A DNA stretch of 64,000 bases from Sphingomonadales bacterium (GTDB lineage: Bacteria; Pseudomonadota; Alphaproteobacteria; Sphingomonadales; Sphingomonadaceae). Below are positions 1 through 7,665 of this stretch, in pieces. Within the stretch, counting starts at the first letter, position 1, and every line of letters starts with the position of its first letter. Made by a program: the position numbers and the translations under genes. The notes under the pieces were generated by a model. The model was not told the origin of the DNA and searched no databases. It worked only from the letters and a program-made list of their open reading frames with translations. The stretch spans positions 1-64,000 of the forward strand of contig JAACPW010000007.1 of NCBI GenBank assembly GCA_009995225.1, written 5' to 3'.

Positions 1-1602
1 GCGCCATTCACGTATAGCTTTGGGCACCATATGTGGTGGTGTCCCAGAGGCTGCTCTTGCAAGCCTCGTCCGATCGCCGCTTATGCGGATCAGGTCATCA
101 CCGACTTCGACCTTGTCCACTAACAAGTCGACATATCCCTTGCGCAGCGGGTTGCCTCGTTCCCGCAACGATCCGCTGACCAATTCTCCAAAACGCCTTA
201 GTATATCAGGCGTGATCTTACGTGACGGATCAGCCAGTTTGCGCTCCAAGAGCTCGATGTCGGCATTGATCGCACGCTTCTGGCTAGCAATTTGTGCAAG
301 TTCCCGCTCAATTTGAGGATCATCGGCGGTCAGCAATCCTTTCCTGACAAGACCGATGACATTCGCGCTTTCTCCATCAAGCATCGTTAGTCGAGACCGC
401 AGAGATTTGAGTTCATTGCGGTCGAGCCCCTCCGCGACGCTATTCTGATCCAACCATGATGACAGCAAGCCTTTCAAGCGATCAGGCTGAAGGACTTGCT
501 CGATGACCTTATCGACGACGAGATCGTCAAGGTCGTCCATTCGCACCCAACGGCCTTTGCAGAAATGCTTGCCGGATGTTCTCCGGGTATTGCATGAGTA
601 ATAACTGTGAAGGCCGCTCTTGCCGGTGGCAGTTGTCATGCCCCCGCCGCAACCGTTGCTAGAATTGGTGCCGCAAAGAACTTTGCTGGTCAGAAGATTG
701 GTATTCGTTTTGTGTGCATGACGGCCCATTTTTGGGTCCCGTGCGGCCATCTGAGCCTGCGCCTGGTAAAAGAGGTCCTCTGGGATCAATTGCGGAACAG
801 AGATTGGCACCCATTCCTCGCTTGGCCTTGCCGCGCGGGTTTTCGAACAACGCTTGTTGAAGAATGCGCAGCCGACGTAGGCGGTGTTGCTGAGGATGGC
901 ATGGACGTTCGAGACGTGGAACTTGCGACCCCGAAGGGTTTCGCCTCGTCCGTTCAAAAACGCCGCAAGTCGCACAATCCCAATCGGACCATCTAGGGTG
1001 CCGTTGACATAAGTTTCGAAGATTAAACGCGGGAGGTGAGCGGTTGCTTCGTCAATGACGAGCTTCTTGCGGTCCTTGCCCTTTGGCTGCGGCACCGAAA
1101 CGGTTTTGTAGCCGATTGGCGGGGTCTGACCGTTCCAATATCCTGCTTTGGCGTTCGCCAACATTGTCCGCTTGACGTGCTTAGCATTCTCGGCGCTTTG
1201 ATATTCGTCGAACAAAGCGACCATAGACAGAGCGAGTTCGCCCGTCGGATCGTCAGCGAAGTCTTGCGTAACGGAGACAAGCTTGATTCCTGCCGCACGC
1301 AGCTGTGCACGGGCTTGCAGATAATCGAGTGCATTGCGAAACAGGCGCGAGAGCGAGAAAGCCGCGATCACTTCAAATTTGCCGTCGAGCGCATCGGCAA
1401 TCATTCGCTGATATTCCGGCCGAGCTGTATTTGTGGCGCTCGCCCCAGGCTCTATTCGTTTGTCCACCACCACACCGCCGCGCGCAGTGACGAACTGCTC
1501 AACGCGATCAATCTGGTCGTGTATAGAAACTTCGTTGTCGGCCTGCCGAACGGTGCTCACTCGGGCATAGATGACGACCTTTTTGCCCTTGATATCCTGC
1601 AA
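1..1602 (-). CDS. Large serine recombinase (partial, runs off window)
   Basis: The frame is open for 534 codons from a TTG at 1602 to the window edge, so the C-terminus is not seen. The N-terminus reads VVIYARVSTVRQ, the resolvase/invertase motif with the nucleophilic serine, followed by the ARPEYQRM and SRLFRN segments of the catalytic domain (about residues 5-150). A Recombinase domain (starting near AKAGYWNGQTPPIGYKT) and a zinc-ribbon-like segment with spaced cysteines (LCGTNSSNGCGGG, then YYSC and HFCKG) follow, then a helical probable coiled coil. This is the plan of large serine integrases that insert and excise mobile elements. TTG is chosen because a stop lies seven codons upstream and GGGAGA sits at ribosome-binding distance. 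It lies 149 bases downstream of a second resolvase-like gene. Family certain, element identity unknown. Confidence 0.9.
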   Translation of the reverse strand, partial: MQDIKGKKVVIYARVSTVRQADNEVSIHDQIDRVEQFVTARGGVVVDKRIEPGASATNTARPEYQRMIADALDGKFEVIAAFSLSRLFRNALDYLQARAQLRAAGIKLVSVTQDFADDPTGELALSMVALFDEYQSAENAKHVKRTMLANAKAGYWNGQTPPIGYKTVSVPQPKGKDRKKLVIDEATAHLPRLIFETYVNGTLDGPIGIVRLAAFLNGRGETLRGRKFHVSNVHAILSNTAYVGCAFFNKRCSKTRAARPSEEWVPISVPQLIPEDLFYQAQAQMAARDPKMGRHAHKTNTNLLTSKVLCGTNSSNGCGGGMTTATGKSGLHSYYSCNTRRTSGKHFCKGRWVRMDDLDDLVVDKVIEQVLQPDRLKGLLSSWLDQNSVAEGLDRNELKSLRSRLTMLDGESANVIGLVRKGLLTADDPQIERELAQIASQKRAINADIELLERKLADPSRKITPDILRRFGELVSGSLRERGNPLRKGYVDLLVDKVEVGDDLIRISGDRTRLARAASGTPPHMVPKAIREWR

Positions 1603-1751
1603 GTTGGTTCTCCCGAACGAATTTTACTCTATTGTGCCGTCGAGCCAACAGCGCCGTGCTCTGTTGAGCGCGTGCCATTGTTCAGCACTGCACATCCTCA
1701 CCCGTATTGCACAGAGGCACCATCGAGAGCCATTGCGGCAACGTGGTGCAA

Positions 1752-2129
1752 TCAAGTCGGCAGATCGCCCGAAAATTTATCGTATTGACCCGAGTCGGCA
1801 ATCACAACCTTGATCCCCATCGAGACTAGCCTTGCGGATTGGGTGATGTAATCGATGTGGTCGCGGAAGAGCCGCGAGGGTGAGTGAATTGCGATCACCT
1901 CGAAGCTGGCCGCCTGCGCATCGGCAAGCATTCGGTCATATTGAGGTCTAGCTGCCGTTGAGGTGCCCGTAGACACATCGATGTATTCTGCGACGGGCAG
2001 CCCGCCCCGCGAAATGACAAAATGACGAACCTCGTCCAAGCATTCTGCCCCGGTGTGATCGGCCTCAGCCTGACTGGATGGAGCGACGCGGGCATAGATT
2101 GCCACGCGCCTATTTCTGATCGTTCTCAC
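1752..2129 (-). CDS. Stand-alone resolvase-domain protein lacking the catalytic serine
   Basis: This 125-residue protein covers only the serine-recombinase catalytic domain. It aligns by eye with the N-terminus of the downstream recombinase (IYARV, ARPQYDRM, SRLFRD), but the motif is IYARVAPSSQ, with alanine where the nucleophilic serine should be. It ends just after the domain, without Recombinase or zinc-ribbon parts. The GTG start has a strong Shine-Dalgarno (AGGAG), and the arginines of SRLFR are kept. This fits either a decaying duplicate or a retained non-catalytic partner, for example one that dimerises with the active enzyme. It is in line with the upstream 98-aa ORF and the downstream recombinase, so probably co-transcribed. 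The domain call is firm; the role is inference. Confidence 0.75.
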   Translation of the reverse strand: MRTIRNRRVAIYARVAPSSQAEADHTGAECLDEVRHFVISRGGLPVAEYIDVSTGTSTAARPQYDRMLADAQAASFEVIAIHSPSRLFRDHIDYITQSARLVSMGIKVVIADSGQYDKFSGDLPT

Positions 2130-2153
2130 TTTTGATCTCCTGATGTCATGCGA

Positions 2154-2450
2154 TCAGCGGCGCTGGTTGAACAGATCCGCGATCTTGTCTCCGATGAAGC
2201 GATCCAGCAGGCGAGCCTCGCTGACCAAATCGCCTTCATGCGAGAACGATGCTTCCACCTGCAAAGCTGAGCGGATAGCGCTGGGCTTTCCTCTCTCGTT
2301 CTGGCCGTCACGGCTGGTGGCATCTGTCGTCTCCATGACGACGCTTCTGCCGGACCGGTTCGATCCTCGTTCCGCAACAAAATACGGATTTGGTGTTCTG
2401 GCGCTTTTTACACCGCCCCAGCTTGCGGATGTGAATTGGGTCGGCAGCAA
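2154..2450 (-). CDS. Small unrecognised protein before the recombinases
   Basis: A 98-codon frame ends 25 bases before the resolvase-like gene. Its last 60 residues (from METTDATSRDGQ at 2336 to DKIADLFNQRR) look protein-like, whereas the first part overlaps the end of the 630-aa gene. The true start may be the internal ATG at 2336. Alternatively it is the continuation of the 630-aa protein after a frameshift, because that protein ends in a low-complexity basic tail just where this frame takes over. No family recognised. The position suggests an accessory factor of the recombinase operon, but nothing in the sequence proves it. Confidence 0.35.
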   Translation of the reverse strand: MLPTQFTSASWGGVKSARTPNPYFVAERGSNRSGRSVVMETTDATSRDGQNERGKPSAIRSALQVEASFSHEGDLVSEARLLDRFIGDKIADLFNQRR

Positions 2451-4200
2451 AAGAGCTGATCGTCATCGCCAGATTCTGCGCCACCTTTGCAGAAATGCTT
2501 GGTGGCGCGTCCCGGTAGCGCTCGATGTTGGTCAGAAGCGCCTGATAGACGATCGTTGCTTTCAAACTGGAAATCTTCAGATCGGTTAAGGGGCACAGGC
2601 TGGAGCAGATTTCCCTCTCGCGCCCAATCCAGAAGCCGACGTCGTCATTGGCACGGTCCAGCCATAGGTGTGGCCGATATTGAGCCGAATAGCCTGGATA
2701 TCCATCTGGCGGTGTTTCGGCTGCCTGCTTTCGCGCGCTCATTACGGCGCGGTCCCTGATCTTCGTCGTAGGATCATCAAACGCTGCAAGCGTAGCGATC
2801 AATTTCTCCCCATCATCCAACTGGATCACATCATCGGCAGGCAACGTAACTGCTTGCTTTATGATTGGATCGGCCTTGCGCCCAGTGCTGTTCCTCTCCT
2901 TGGCGCGGAAGAGTTTGGTTGCTTCATACTCGAAGGCTTTAGGTTTGATCGTCTCAAGCCAACAGTAAGGGATCCGCGCGATCGCCTGTTGCAGTCCCCA
3001 CGATGACTCCGAGGTTTGAAGCGGCCATGGGTTGTCTGGGCAATACTGGCGGTTCCACTTTCGAGCCGCATGATGGATTTGTGCAAGACCCAGAACCGCA
3101 TGATCATGCCATTCCATGCCCCAGAAGCGCATGGCATTGGCGGGAGCGCGCGCCTGACTGTTTTGCTTCGCCATGCGATTGGGCAACCAGTCGATATGGG
3201 CCTGCATATTTTTCGCCAAACCCGGCGACGGGGACGAAGGATCTAGCCCTGTGATGAAGCCTATCAACGGCTCGCCATGTTGCATCAATTCGCGGAATAG
3301 CTCGCGAGACGTTATGTAAACCTTCTGCAGCCCAAGGTCGGGGTCTGAATTCAGCCCAGACTGATGAAGGCGGGTTTGAAACGGAGCGTGTAACATTTGC
3401 TGCGTGATCCAGGGTTTGTAGAGTTCTGAAGACTGACGCCGCGTGTTCTCCTTCTTCTGATATCTCAAGCAGGCTTGAACCACCTTCGCGATCGTCGCCT
3501 CGCTGCCGTTATCAAAGAAAGAATACACAATTTGGCTGCAAACATTCTGGGCCAAACGCTGCATCTCGGCGAGAAGAACGCACGCTAAAAACCCAGGTAG
3601 ATAGTTGTTTCTCGATGAGACGGTTGACGCCAAGGGTCTCCCAACAATTTCAGGATCGAGGTGCCGCACTTCGCGAAATCTCTTTGCGAGCACCATGCTG
3701 CCCAATTGAGGTTCGCTCCTAAGCAACTGTTGGCAAAACCTCGCGATATCGCGAAGGCTGCAACCGATGATCACTTCGACAAGAGACCCTCGTTCAGGGC
3801 CTTCGCCGACGCTTAACAACGGCGCAAAGATGTCGTCTTGCTCCTCAGCCTCTGGTGACTTCCCAAAGGTTCCGTTCGGCAGCGGGATATGTCGATGATC
3901 AAAAGGGTCAGGAAATATTTTCAATAGCCTCCAGAGCCGCGCTTCGATGTCGTGGACGGTCCCGACATTTTCAAACATGCCCAGTGATCTGGTCTCGTTC
4001 GCGTCGAAGAACTGCCGCACATCAAGGTGCGTCGTTCGCCAGATCCCGTTGCAGGGCTGATCAACGGCCTTCAGATTCTCAATGAAATCCCAACCAGGCA
4101 TTAGCGCGCTTCGATAGGATCTGAGGCAGGACGAATCTGTGAGACCCTGTTCGATGGACACGCGGGCCATGCAGGCATTGATATCGTGAAGGATGCTCAT
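2308..4200 (-). CDS. Unrecognised 630-aa protein of the recombinase operon
   Basis: A long open frame of 630 codons starts at ATG 4200, overlapping the stop of the preceding 109-aa gene by four bases (ATGA), so the two are translationally coupled. The protein is soluble, mixed alpha/beta in appearance, with no signal peptide or membrane helix, and has several tryptophan-rich stretches (GWDFIENL, MRFWGMEWHDHAV, RPHLWLDRANDD). I do not recognise a family or catalytic motif. The last 45 residues are basic and low complexity (GRCKKRQNTKSV onwards) and may reflect a frameshift into the overlapping 98-aa frame. Consistent operon structure and length make it a real gene. Placement between two other unknown genes and two serine recombinases suggests a job in the mobile element. 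Confidence 0.7.
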   Translation of the reverse strand: MSILHDINACMARVSIEQGLTDSSCLRSYRSALMPGWDFIENLKAVDQPCNGIWRTTHLDVRQFFDANETRSLGMFENVGTVHDIEARLWRLLKIFPDPFDHRHIPLPNGTFGKSPEAEEQDDIFAPLLSVGEGPERGSLVEVIIGCSLRDIARFCQQLLRSEPQLGSMVLAKRFREVRHLDPEIVGRPLASTVSSRNNYLPGFLACVLLAEMQRLAQNVCSQIVYSFFDNGSEATIAKVVQACLRYQKKENTRRQSSELYKPWITQQMLHAPFQTRLHQSGLNSDPDLGLQKVYITSRELFRELMQHGEPLIGFITGLDPSSPSPGLAKNMQAHIDWLPNRMAKQNSQARAPANAMRFWGMEWHDHAVLGLAQIHHAARKWNRQYCPDNPWPLQTSESSWGLQQAIARIPYCWLETIKPKAFEYEATKLFRAKERNSTGRKADPIIKQAVTLPADDVIQLDDGEKLIATLAAFDDPTTKIRDRAVMSARKQAAETPPDGYPGYSAQYRPHLWLDRANDDVGFWIGREREICSSLCPLTDLKISSLKATIVYQALLTNIERYRDAPPSISAKVAQNLAMTISSFAADPIHIRKLGRCKKRQNTKSVFCCGTRIEPVRQKRRHGDDRCHQP

Positions 4201-4526
4201 TGGGAGCGTCCTGAATTGAACGGGTCAGGCGGCAGATTGCAGATGCTGCGCCATAAATCGCTGCGAGCCCTCTCGTTCTGCTCCTTTTGCCACTGATCAA
4301 TGTCGGCTGCCCAAGAAGCATGGTGGTCCATAAACTTGAGGAGCTGTTGGGCAATGCGATATATGTCCCGGGCGACATCATCCGACAGACAATCTTCATC
4401 TAAGGATTGGTAGCCTAAGAAAGTCTTGTATTTGAAACTTATCCGCTTCTCGAGGTGCGCAATGTTTTCGAAGGTATGATCTTCGCCATCAACGTTGATC
4501 GTGCGCTCGTCGGTAGGATCAGCCAT
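4197..4526 (-). CDS. Unrecognised 109-aa acidic protein
   Basis: The protein is short, acidic and probably helical, begins MADPTDERTINVDGEDHTFE and ends DPFNSGRSQ. The ATG at 4526 has GGAGG eight bases upstream, overlaps the end of the 213-aa gene by eight bases and overlaps the next gene by four, which is typical of a tight operon. No domain recognised, no membrane segment, no cysteine pairs. Conserved coupling on both sides is the main reason to accept it. A role as a subunit or partner of the 213-aa and 630-aa proteins is inference only. Confidence 0.7.
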   Translation of the reverse strand: MADPTDERTINVDGEDHTFENIAHLEKRISFKYKTFLGYQSLDEDCLSDDVARDIYRIAQQLLKFMDHHASWAADIDQWQKEQNERARSDLWRSICNLPPDPFNSGRSQ

Positions 4527-5160
4527 GGAACGCCTCCTCGATCAGCTGGATCGCTTCCGCCACCGATTTCAGACGCAGGTTGGCACCGTGCTCCATGAGC
4601 CAATCATGCGCCTCGCCGCTCTTGCAATTAAATGGTTGTTCGATCCCGAGATATTGGGCGGTGCGCCACATAAGGAAATACTGCGCATTCGAAGCCGGCT
4701 TTGTTCGCCAGCTGAGCTTGTCCGGATTGGCTTTTTGCCAAGCAACAAAGCTTTCGCAGTCCTTCTTGTAAGCAAACCATTCCCGAGCGAGCGCAAGCCG
4801 CCTGCCTTTTTCGTTCAGTTCATCAGGCTGTTTTTCTATCGAGTTACAGATGAATGAAATCACACTGGTTTCAGGTTCAACAGCGACTGCGGCCTCGATC
4901 AATTCACCGAATTGCTTGAGCGGCAATGAGAGCACATAGTTGAGTGCGTCCGCGGTATCGGCAGTCAGGCCAGCGGTGCGGAATGGGGCCGACAGCGCCA
5001 TTCCGACTGCAGTATCGCTGGTCGCGATAGCCTTGGTGCGCTTTTCAGCTTCTCGCTTTTCAGCTTCAGCCTTGGCGAGTTGATCCTTGAGCCTTTGAAC
5101 CTTTTGCTCTTCGGCTTGCGCAGCCTTAACTGCTCGCAAATAATTGAGATCGTATAGCAT
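4519..5160 (-). CDS. Unrecognised 213-aa protein with N-terminal coiled coil
   Basis: First gene of the minus-strand train, with a strong Shine-Dalgarno (AAGGAG) six bases before ATG 5160. Residues about 12-45 form a charged helical stretch rich in Lys, Glu, Ala and Gln (EEQKVQRLKDQLAKAEAEKR) that should be a coiled coil. The remaining 165 residues look like a globular helical domain with aromatic motifs (REWFAYKKDCESFVAW, YFLMWRTAQYLG). No signal peptide and no family recognised. The promoter should lie in the folded intergenic region upstream (5161-5776). Coupling to the next gene and the recombinases downstream suggests a mobile-element function. Confidence 0.7.
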   Translation of the reverse strand: MLYDLNYLRAVKAAQAEEQKVQRLKDQLAKAEAEKREAEKRTKAIATSDTAVGMALSAPFRTAGLTADTADALNYVLSLPLKQFGELIEAAVAVEPETSVISFICNSIEKQPDELNEKGRRLALAREWFAYKKDCESFVAWQKANPDKLSWRTKPASNAQYFLMWRTAQYLGIEQPFNCKSGEAHDWLMEHGANLRLKSVAEAIQLIEEAFHG

Positions 5161-5330
5161 TTTAGCTCCTTACCCTCTGGCAATGCGGATTTTCGATGAT
5201 CATGAGCCATCCGATGGCGGCTCGCGCTCCATGACGGAGTTCGGCTCATGGTGAGCGAACACGCCAAACGAGATCGCGGGCCTTGTATCGAAAAAGCCCA
5301 AGCCGCTCCCGACGAGCCCGCTCAACGGGA

Positions 5331-5446
5331 CCGTTCTTTGTTTCGGGAACGACCTGTTAAAAGGTCGGGGGATGGGGCAACTCCTGCCCCGGGGATCAAG
5401 CCTGCGGCGCTCCACCGCAGACTAGCTGGTGGCTGTCCGAACCACC
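5331..5446. ncRNA. Candidate structured RNA: run of five short stem-loops
   Basis: Five stem-loops follow one another in 116 bases. They are CGTTC/GAACG (5332-5336 with 5347-5351), CGACCT/AGGTCG (5350-5355 with 5362-5367), GGGGCA/TGCCCC (5374-5379 with 5385-5390), CTGCGG/CCGCAG (5402-5407 with 5415-5420) and GGTGG/CCACC (5428-5432 with 5442-5446). The first two share bases and would compete. Such density in a noncoding region suggests a small RNA, a folded leader or a DNA processing site. No known family is recognised and the strand is undetermined. Confidence 0.4.
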
Positions 5447-5740
5447 CAACTAACGCACGCTAGCGCATGCGTTCCCAGCGCATCTGCATCGCGGAAACAC
5501 CGCTCGGACTGCAGGGCGACTCGCCAAATAAGATAGCGGGGCGTAATTTAGCTACGTTACTTAGATCTGGGTGTCAAATACTATTAATGCAGGCATTGAT
5601 TTGGTCTTTGTTATGGTCGTTCGACCCGGATTGGGTGCCTTTGGAGTTGTTTACTTTGCATGGGCGCCACGCATGCCACTACTTCAGGAAAAGCCTCCGC
5701 CTTGAATCTCGTGGAGCGAGGTCGGTAGGAGAAGGGAAAA

Positions 5741-5776
5741 GGCCCTTCGGCCGGCCTCGTTGAAACGAGGTAGACT
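5741..5776 (+). promoter_or_regulatory. Leader hairpins hiding the ribosome-binding site of the exonuclease gene
   Basis: A GGCC/GGCC stem (5741-5752) is followed by a perfect six-base-pair stem, CCTCGT with ACGAGG (5755-5760 and 5765-5770), closed by a TGAA loop. The Shine-Dalgarno GAGG (5767-5770), six bases before the ATG at 5777, lies inside this stem, so translation could depend on opening it. The upstream sequence AGAAGGGAAAAGG recurs in the leaders at 6744 and 30775. Confidence 0.5.
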
Positions 5777-6730
5777 ATGAATGACGTAAACCAGAATAGC
5801 GCTGCGGCAGGGATCGACCCGGGCGGCAGCCAAGAAATACGCAACCAGCAAGAACAGCGCGTGCTTACCCCGGTGCGGCAGCGCGAAGACTGGCCGCGGG
5901 AGGCAGTCGGTAATCAGCAGCTGCGGCGAATTGCCGTGCTCGATACAGAAACCACTGGCCTCGATTGGATCCGGCACAAGACCATCGAGATCTGTGCAGC
6001 CATCGTGAATGTTGATGCGAACGGGCGGATTGCAGCGATCGAAGGGATGGGCTCTGGCGTTGAGGATCCCGGCCATCCGCTCCCACCGGAAATCGTCGAA
6101 TTGACTGGCCTCACCGACGCTATGGTGCAGGGCAAGGAGATCCTGCGCGAGAAACTCACCGCGTTCATCGCCGGCTGCGAGGGGGTGATCGCGTTCAATA
6201 GTGGCTTCGATCGGCCATTTGCGGAGGCGCTACTGCCAAGCCTGCCGCTGATGCCGTGGGGGTGCGCAATGGTCGATGTCCCCTGGCGCCGCCTTGGGTT
6301 CGAGCCGGGACCACAAAATTACCAGTTGATGCAGATGGGCCGCTTCAACGCCGACGCTCACCGGGCACGGGACGATGTGTTGTCGCTCATCGAATTACTG
6401 GATCATGTGTGCCGCGACGGCGAAAGCGTCATTGCCAAGGTTTTGGCCGCAATGGACGGCAAGGCGTGGCGCTTCGAAGCTACCTATGCGCCGTATCACC
6501 AACGAGAACTGCTCAAGGACAGGCGATATCGCTGGCGTTCCGAAGGGCGCAGCGGCGTCTGGCACAAGCATGTGCGCGAGGCTGATTTCGATGCGGAATT
6601 GCAGTGGTATGTCGATACCTTCGGCGAGAAGCCGACGGTCGTCGAACTGCCCGTGAACGAGCGGTATCGATACGAGCGCAGCTGGAAGCCGGTCGAACGC
6701 AAGGCAAGATATTTGGCTGAAGTCCAGTGA
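5777..6730 (+). CDS. DnaQ-like DEDDh 3'-5' exonuclease
   Basis: A 317-residue protein with the exonuclease fold of the DnaQ/epsilon group. It shows motif I VLDTETTGLDW (about residues 53-63), an LTGLTDAMV segment typical of DnaQ exonucleases, motif II FNSGFDRPF and motif III HRARDDV, giving the D, E, D, H, D metal-binding set. It should remove nucleotides from 3' ends of DNA or RNA. The N-terminal 50 residues are polar and probably disordered. About 110 further residues follow the nuclease domain (AYAPYHQRELLKDRRYRWRS, then WYVDTFGEKP), a region often seen in plasmid- and element-borne versions. The gene stands apart from replication genes, next to a recombinase operon, so it is probably accessory rather than the chromosomal proofreading subunit. 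Confidence 0.85.
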   Translation: MNDVNQNSAAAGIDPGGSQEIRNQQEQRVLTPVRQREDWPREAVGNQQLRRIAVLDTETTGLDWIRHKTIEICAAIVNVDANGRIAAIEGMGSGVEDPGHPLPPEIVELTGLTDAMVQGKEILREKLTAFIAGCEGVIAFNSGFDRPFAEALLPSLPLMPWGCAMVDVPWRRLGFEPGPQNYQLMQMGRFNADAHRARDDVLSLIELLDHVCRDGESVIAKVLAAMDGKAWRFEATYAPYHQRELLKDRRYRWRSEGRSGVWHKHVREADFDAELQWYVDTFGEKPTVVELPVNERYRYERSWKPVERKARYLAEVQ

Positions 6731-6743
6731 AGTGAGCCTCCTT

Positions 6744-6812
6744 TAGAGAAGGAAAAAAGGGCTTGGGTCCGCCCGGCGATGGGCGGGCCGTCACTCCAAT
6801 AAGGAAATACAA
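6744..6812 (+). promoter_or_regulatory. Structured leader of the 180-aa gene
   Basis: The 82-base gap between the exonuclease stop and the next ATG holds AGAAGGAAAAAAGG and then a perfect stem CCGCCC/GGGCGG (6769-6774 with 6781-6786, six-base loop). An exposed AAGGA Shine-Dalgarno lies eight bases before the ATG at 6813. The layout (purine motif, GC hairpin, Shine-Dalgarno) matches the leader of the preceding gene. The hairpin has no following T run, so it is not a good terminator. Confidence 0.45.
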
Positions 6813-7355
6813 ATGATTGATTTGACCGACGTCGGGGCCTGCCCCCGGCGACCACTGACCTATGCTCTCAGCAGGGCGATGAAATATCCCAATGCACCGG
6901 TCGATGTGCCACTCGGCGACTGCGACCTCGGCGTGGTCGCGACCGGCGGCTCTATGTCGGAAGCGATCGAGATGCTCGGCAATGCTGCCCTGCGCTCCGG
7001 CCGCAGCTGGCTGATGGCGAACTTCCAGGACGACGTCACTACAGAGTGCCGCGGTCTCGTTTTGCTTCGTCCCGTCGAACAAGGAATCTTGATTGGCATG
7101 GTCGAACCGTGCTTGCTCCGGCCAGGTGCACCGATTCTTTTGGTAAGCACCGATCGCACGCGGTGCTTCGAAATGACCGCTGCGGGCCGGCTTGTTGATC
7201 GTCAAGTGCCCCGGCCTGCACGTGTGAAGGAAGGCATCGAGCGTGCCTGGGCCGAACTCGTACGCCGGATGCGCTTGCTCACAGCTGCCAACGGCCAGTT
7301 TCGATACGAAAGCTGGGAGATTCACCTCACGCCGGCCAATTCGACCAGCCACTGA
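6813..7355 (+). CDS. Unrecognised 180-aa protein
   Basis: Starts at ATG 6813 with a clear AAGGA site. The protein is soluble with no signal peptide. It has two strand-like segments (DCDLGVVATGGS, GLVLLRPVEQGILIGMVEP) and a helical C-terminus (ARVKEGIERAWAELVRRMRLL). I do not recognise a family. Same strand and similar leader as the DEDDh exonuclease just upstream suggest common regulation and perhaps a shared mobile origin. Confidence 0.6.
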   Translation: MIDLTDVGACPRRPLTYALSRAMKYPNAPVDVPLGDCDLGVVATGGSMSEAIEMLGNAALRSGRSWLMANFQDDVTTECRGLVLLRPVEQGILIGMVEPCLLRPGAPILLVSTDRTRCFEMTAAGRLVDRQVPRPARVKEGIERAWAELVRRMRLLTAANGQFRYESWEIHLTPANSTSH

Positions 7356-7386
7356 CCAGCCACCAACACAACATTGTTCCCCCATC

Positions 7387-7423
7387 AGGCGGGCAGTGCT
7401 CTCAAGCGGAGTGCTGCCCGCCT
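7387..7423 (+). terminator. Candidate terminator hairpin
   Basis: A ten-base-pair stem, AGGCGGGCAG with CTGCCCGCCT (7387-7396 and 7414-7423), lies about 30 bases after the stop of the 180-aa gene and is followed by a short pyrimidine stretch (GCCTTTGCC) rather than a strong T run. Position and stem strength suggest transcription termination. Confidence 0.5.
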
Positions 7424-7665
7424 GCCTTTGCCTAAAGGCATTACGCTCAGCCATTCACCGCACTTGCTAGTGCTATTCTCTCTGGTGATCGTTCGAACCA
7501 AACCAAAACTAACCCCCGTTCTTCGATTGCCGAATGGGCCAAAGCCGCATGTCGGCTTTCAGGTAACTTCCGATGGGCATTTGATGACCAGAAGTGGGTG
7601 GAAAGGCGAATGGCGGCTTGTGCTATTACCGGCGCCTATCGCCGAACTGCAATGGCTGCGTGCGC
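7424..7665. other. Intergenic region with degenerate dispersed-repeat fragment
   Basis: No convincing gene. Around 7606-7620 the text GCGAATGGCGGCTT is the reverse complement of part of the intergenic repeat near 24445, which suggests decayed lineage-specific intergenic repeats. Otherwise nothing recognised. Confidence 0.3.

Larger units (their letters stand above)
5161..5776. other. 616-base intergenic region, divergent promoters and structured segment
   Basis: Lies between the minus-strand recombinase operon and the plus-strand exonuclease, so it should carry promoters for both. No convincing protein-coding frame is visible. It contains the hairpin cluster listed separately at 5331-5446 and an AT-rich stretch around 5530-5630 where promoters are most likely. 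Its right end is the exonuclease leader. Confidence 0.6.
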
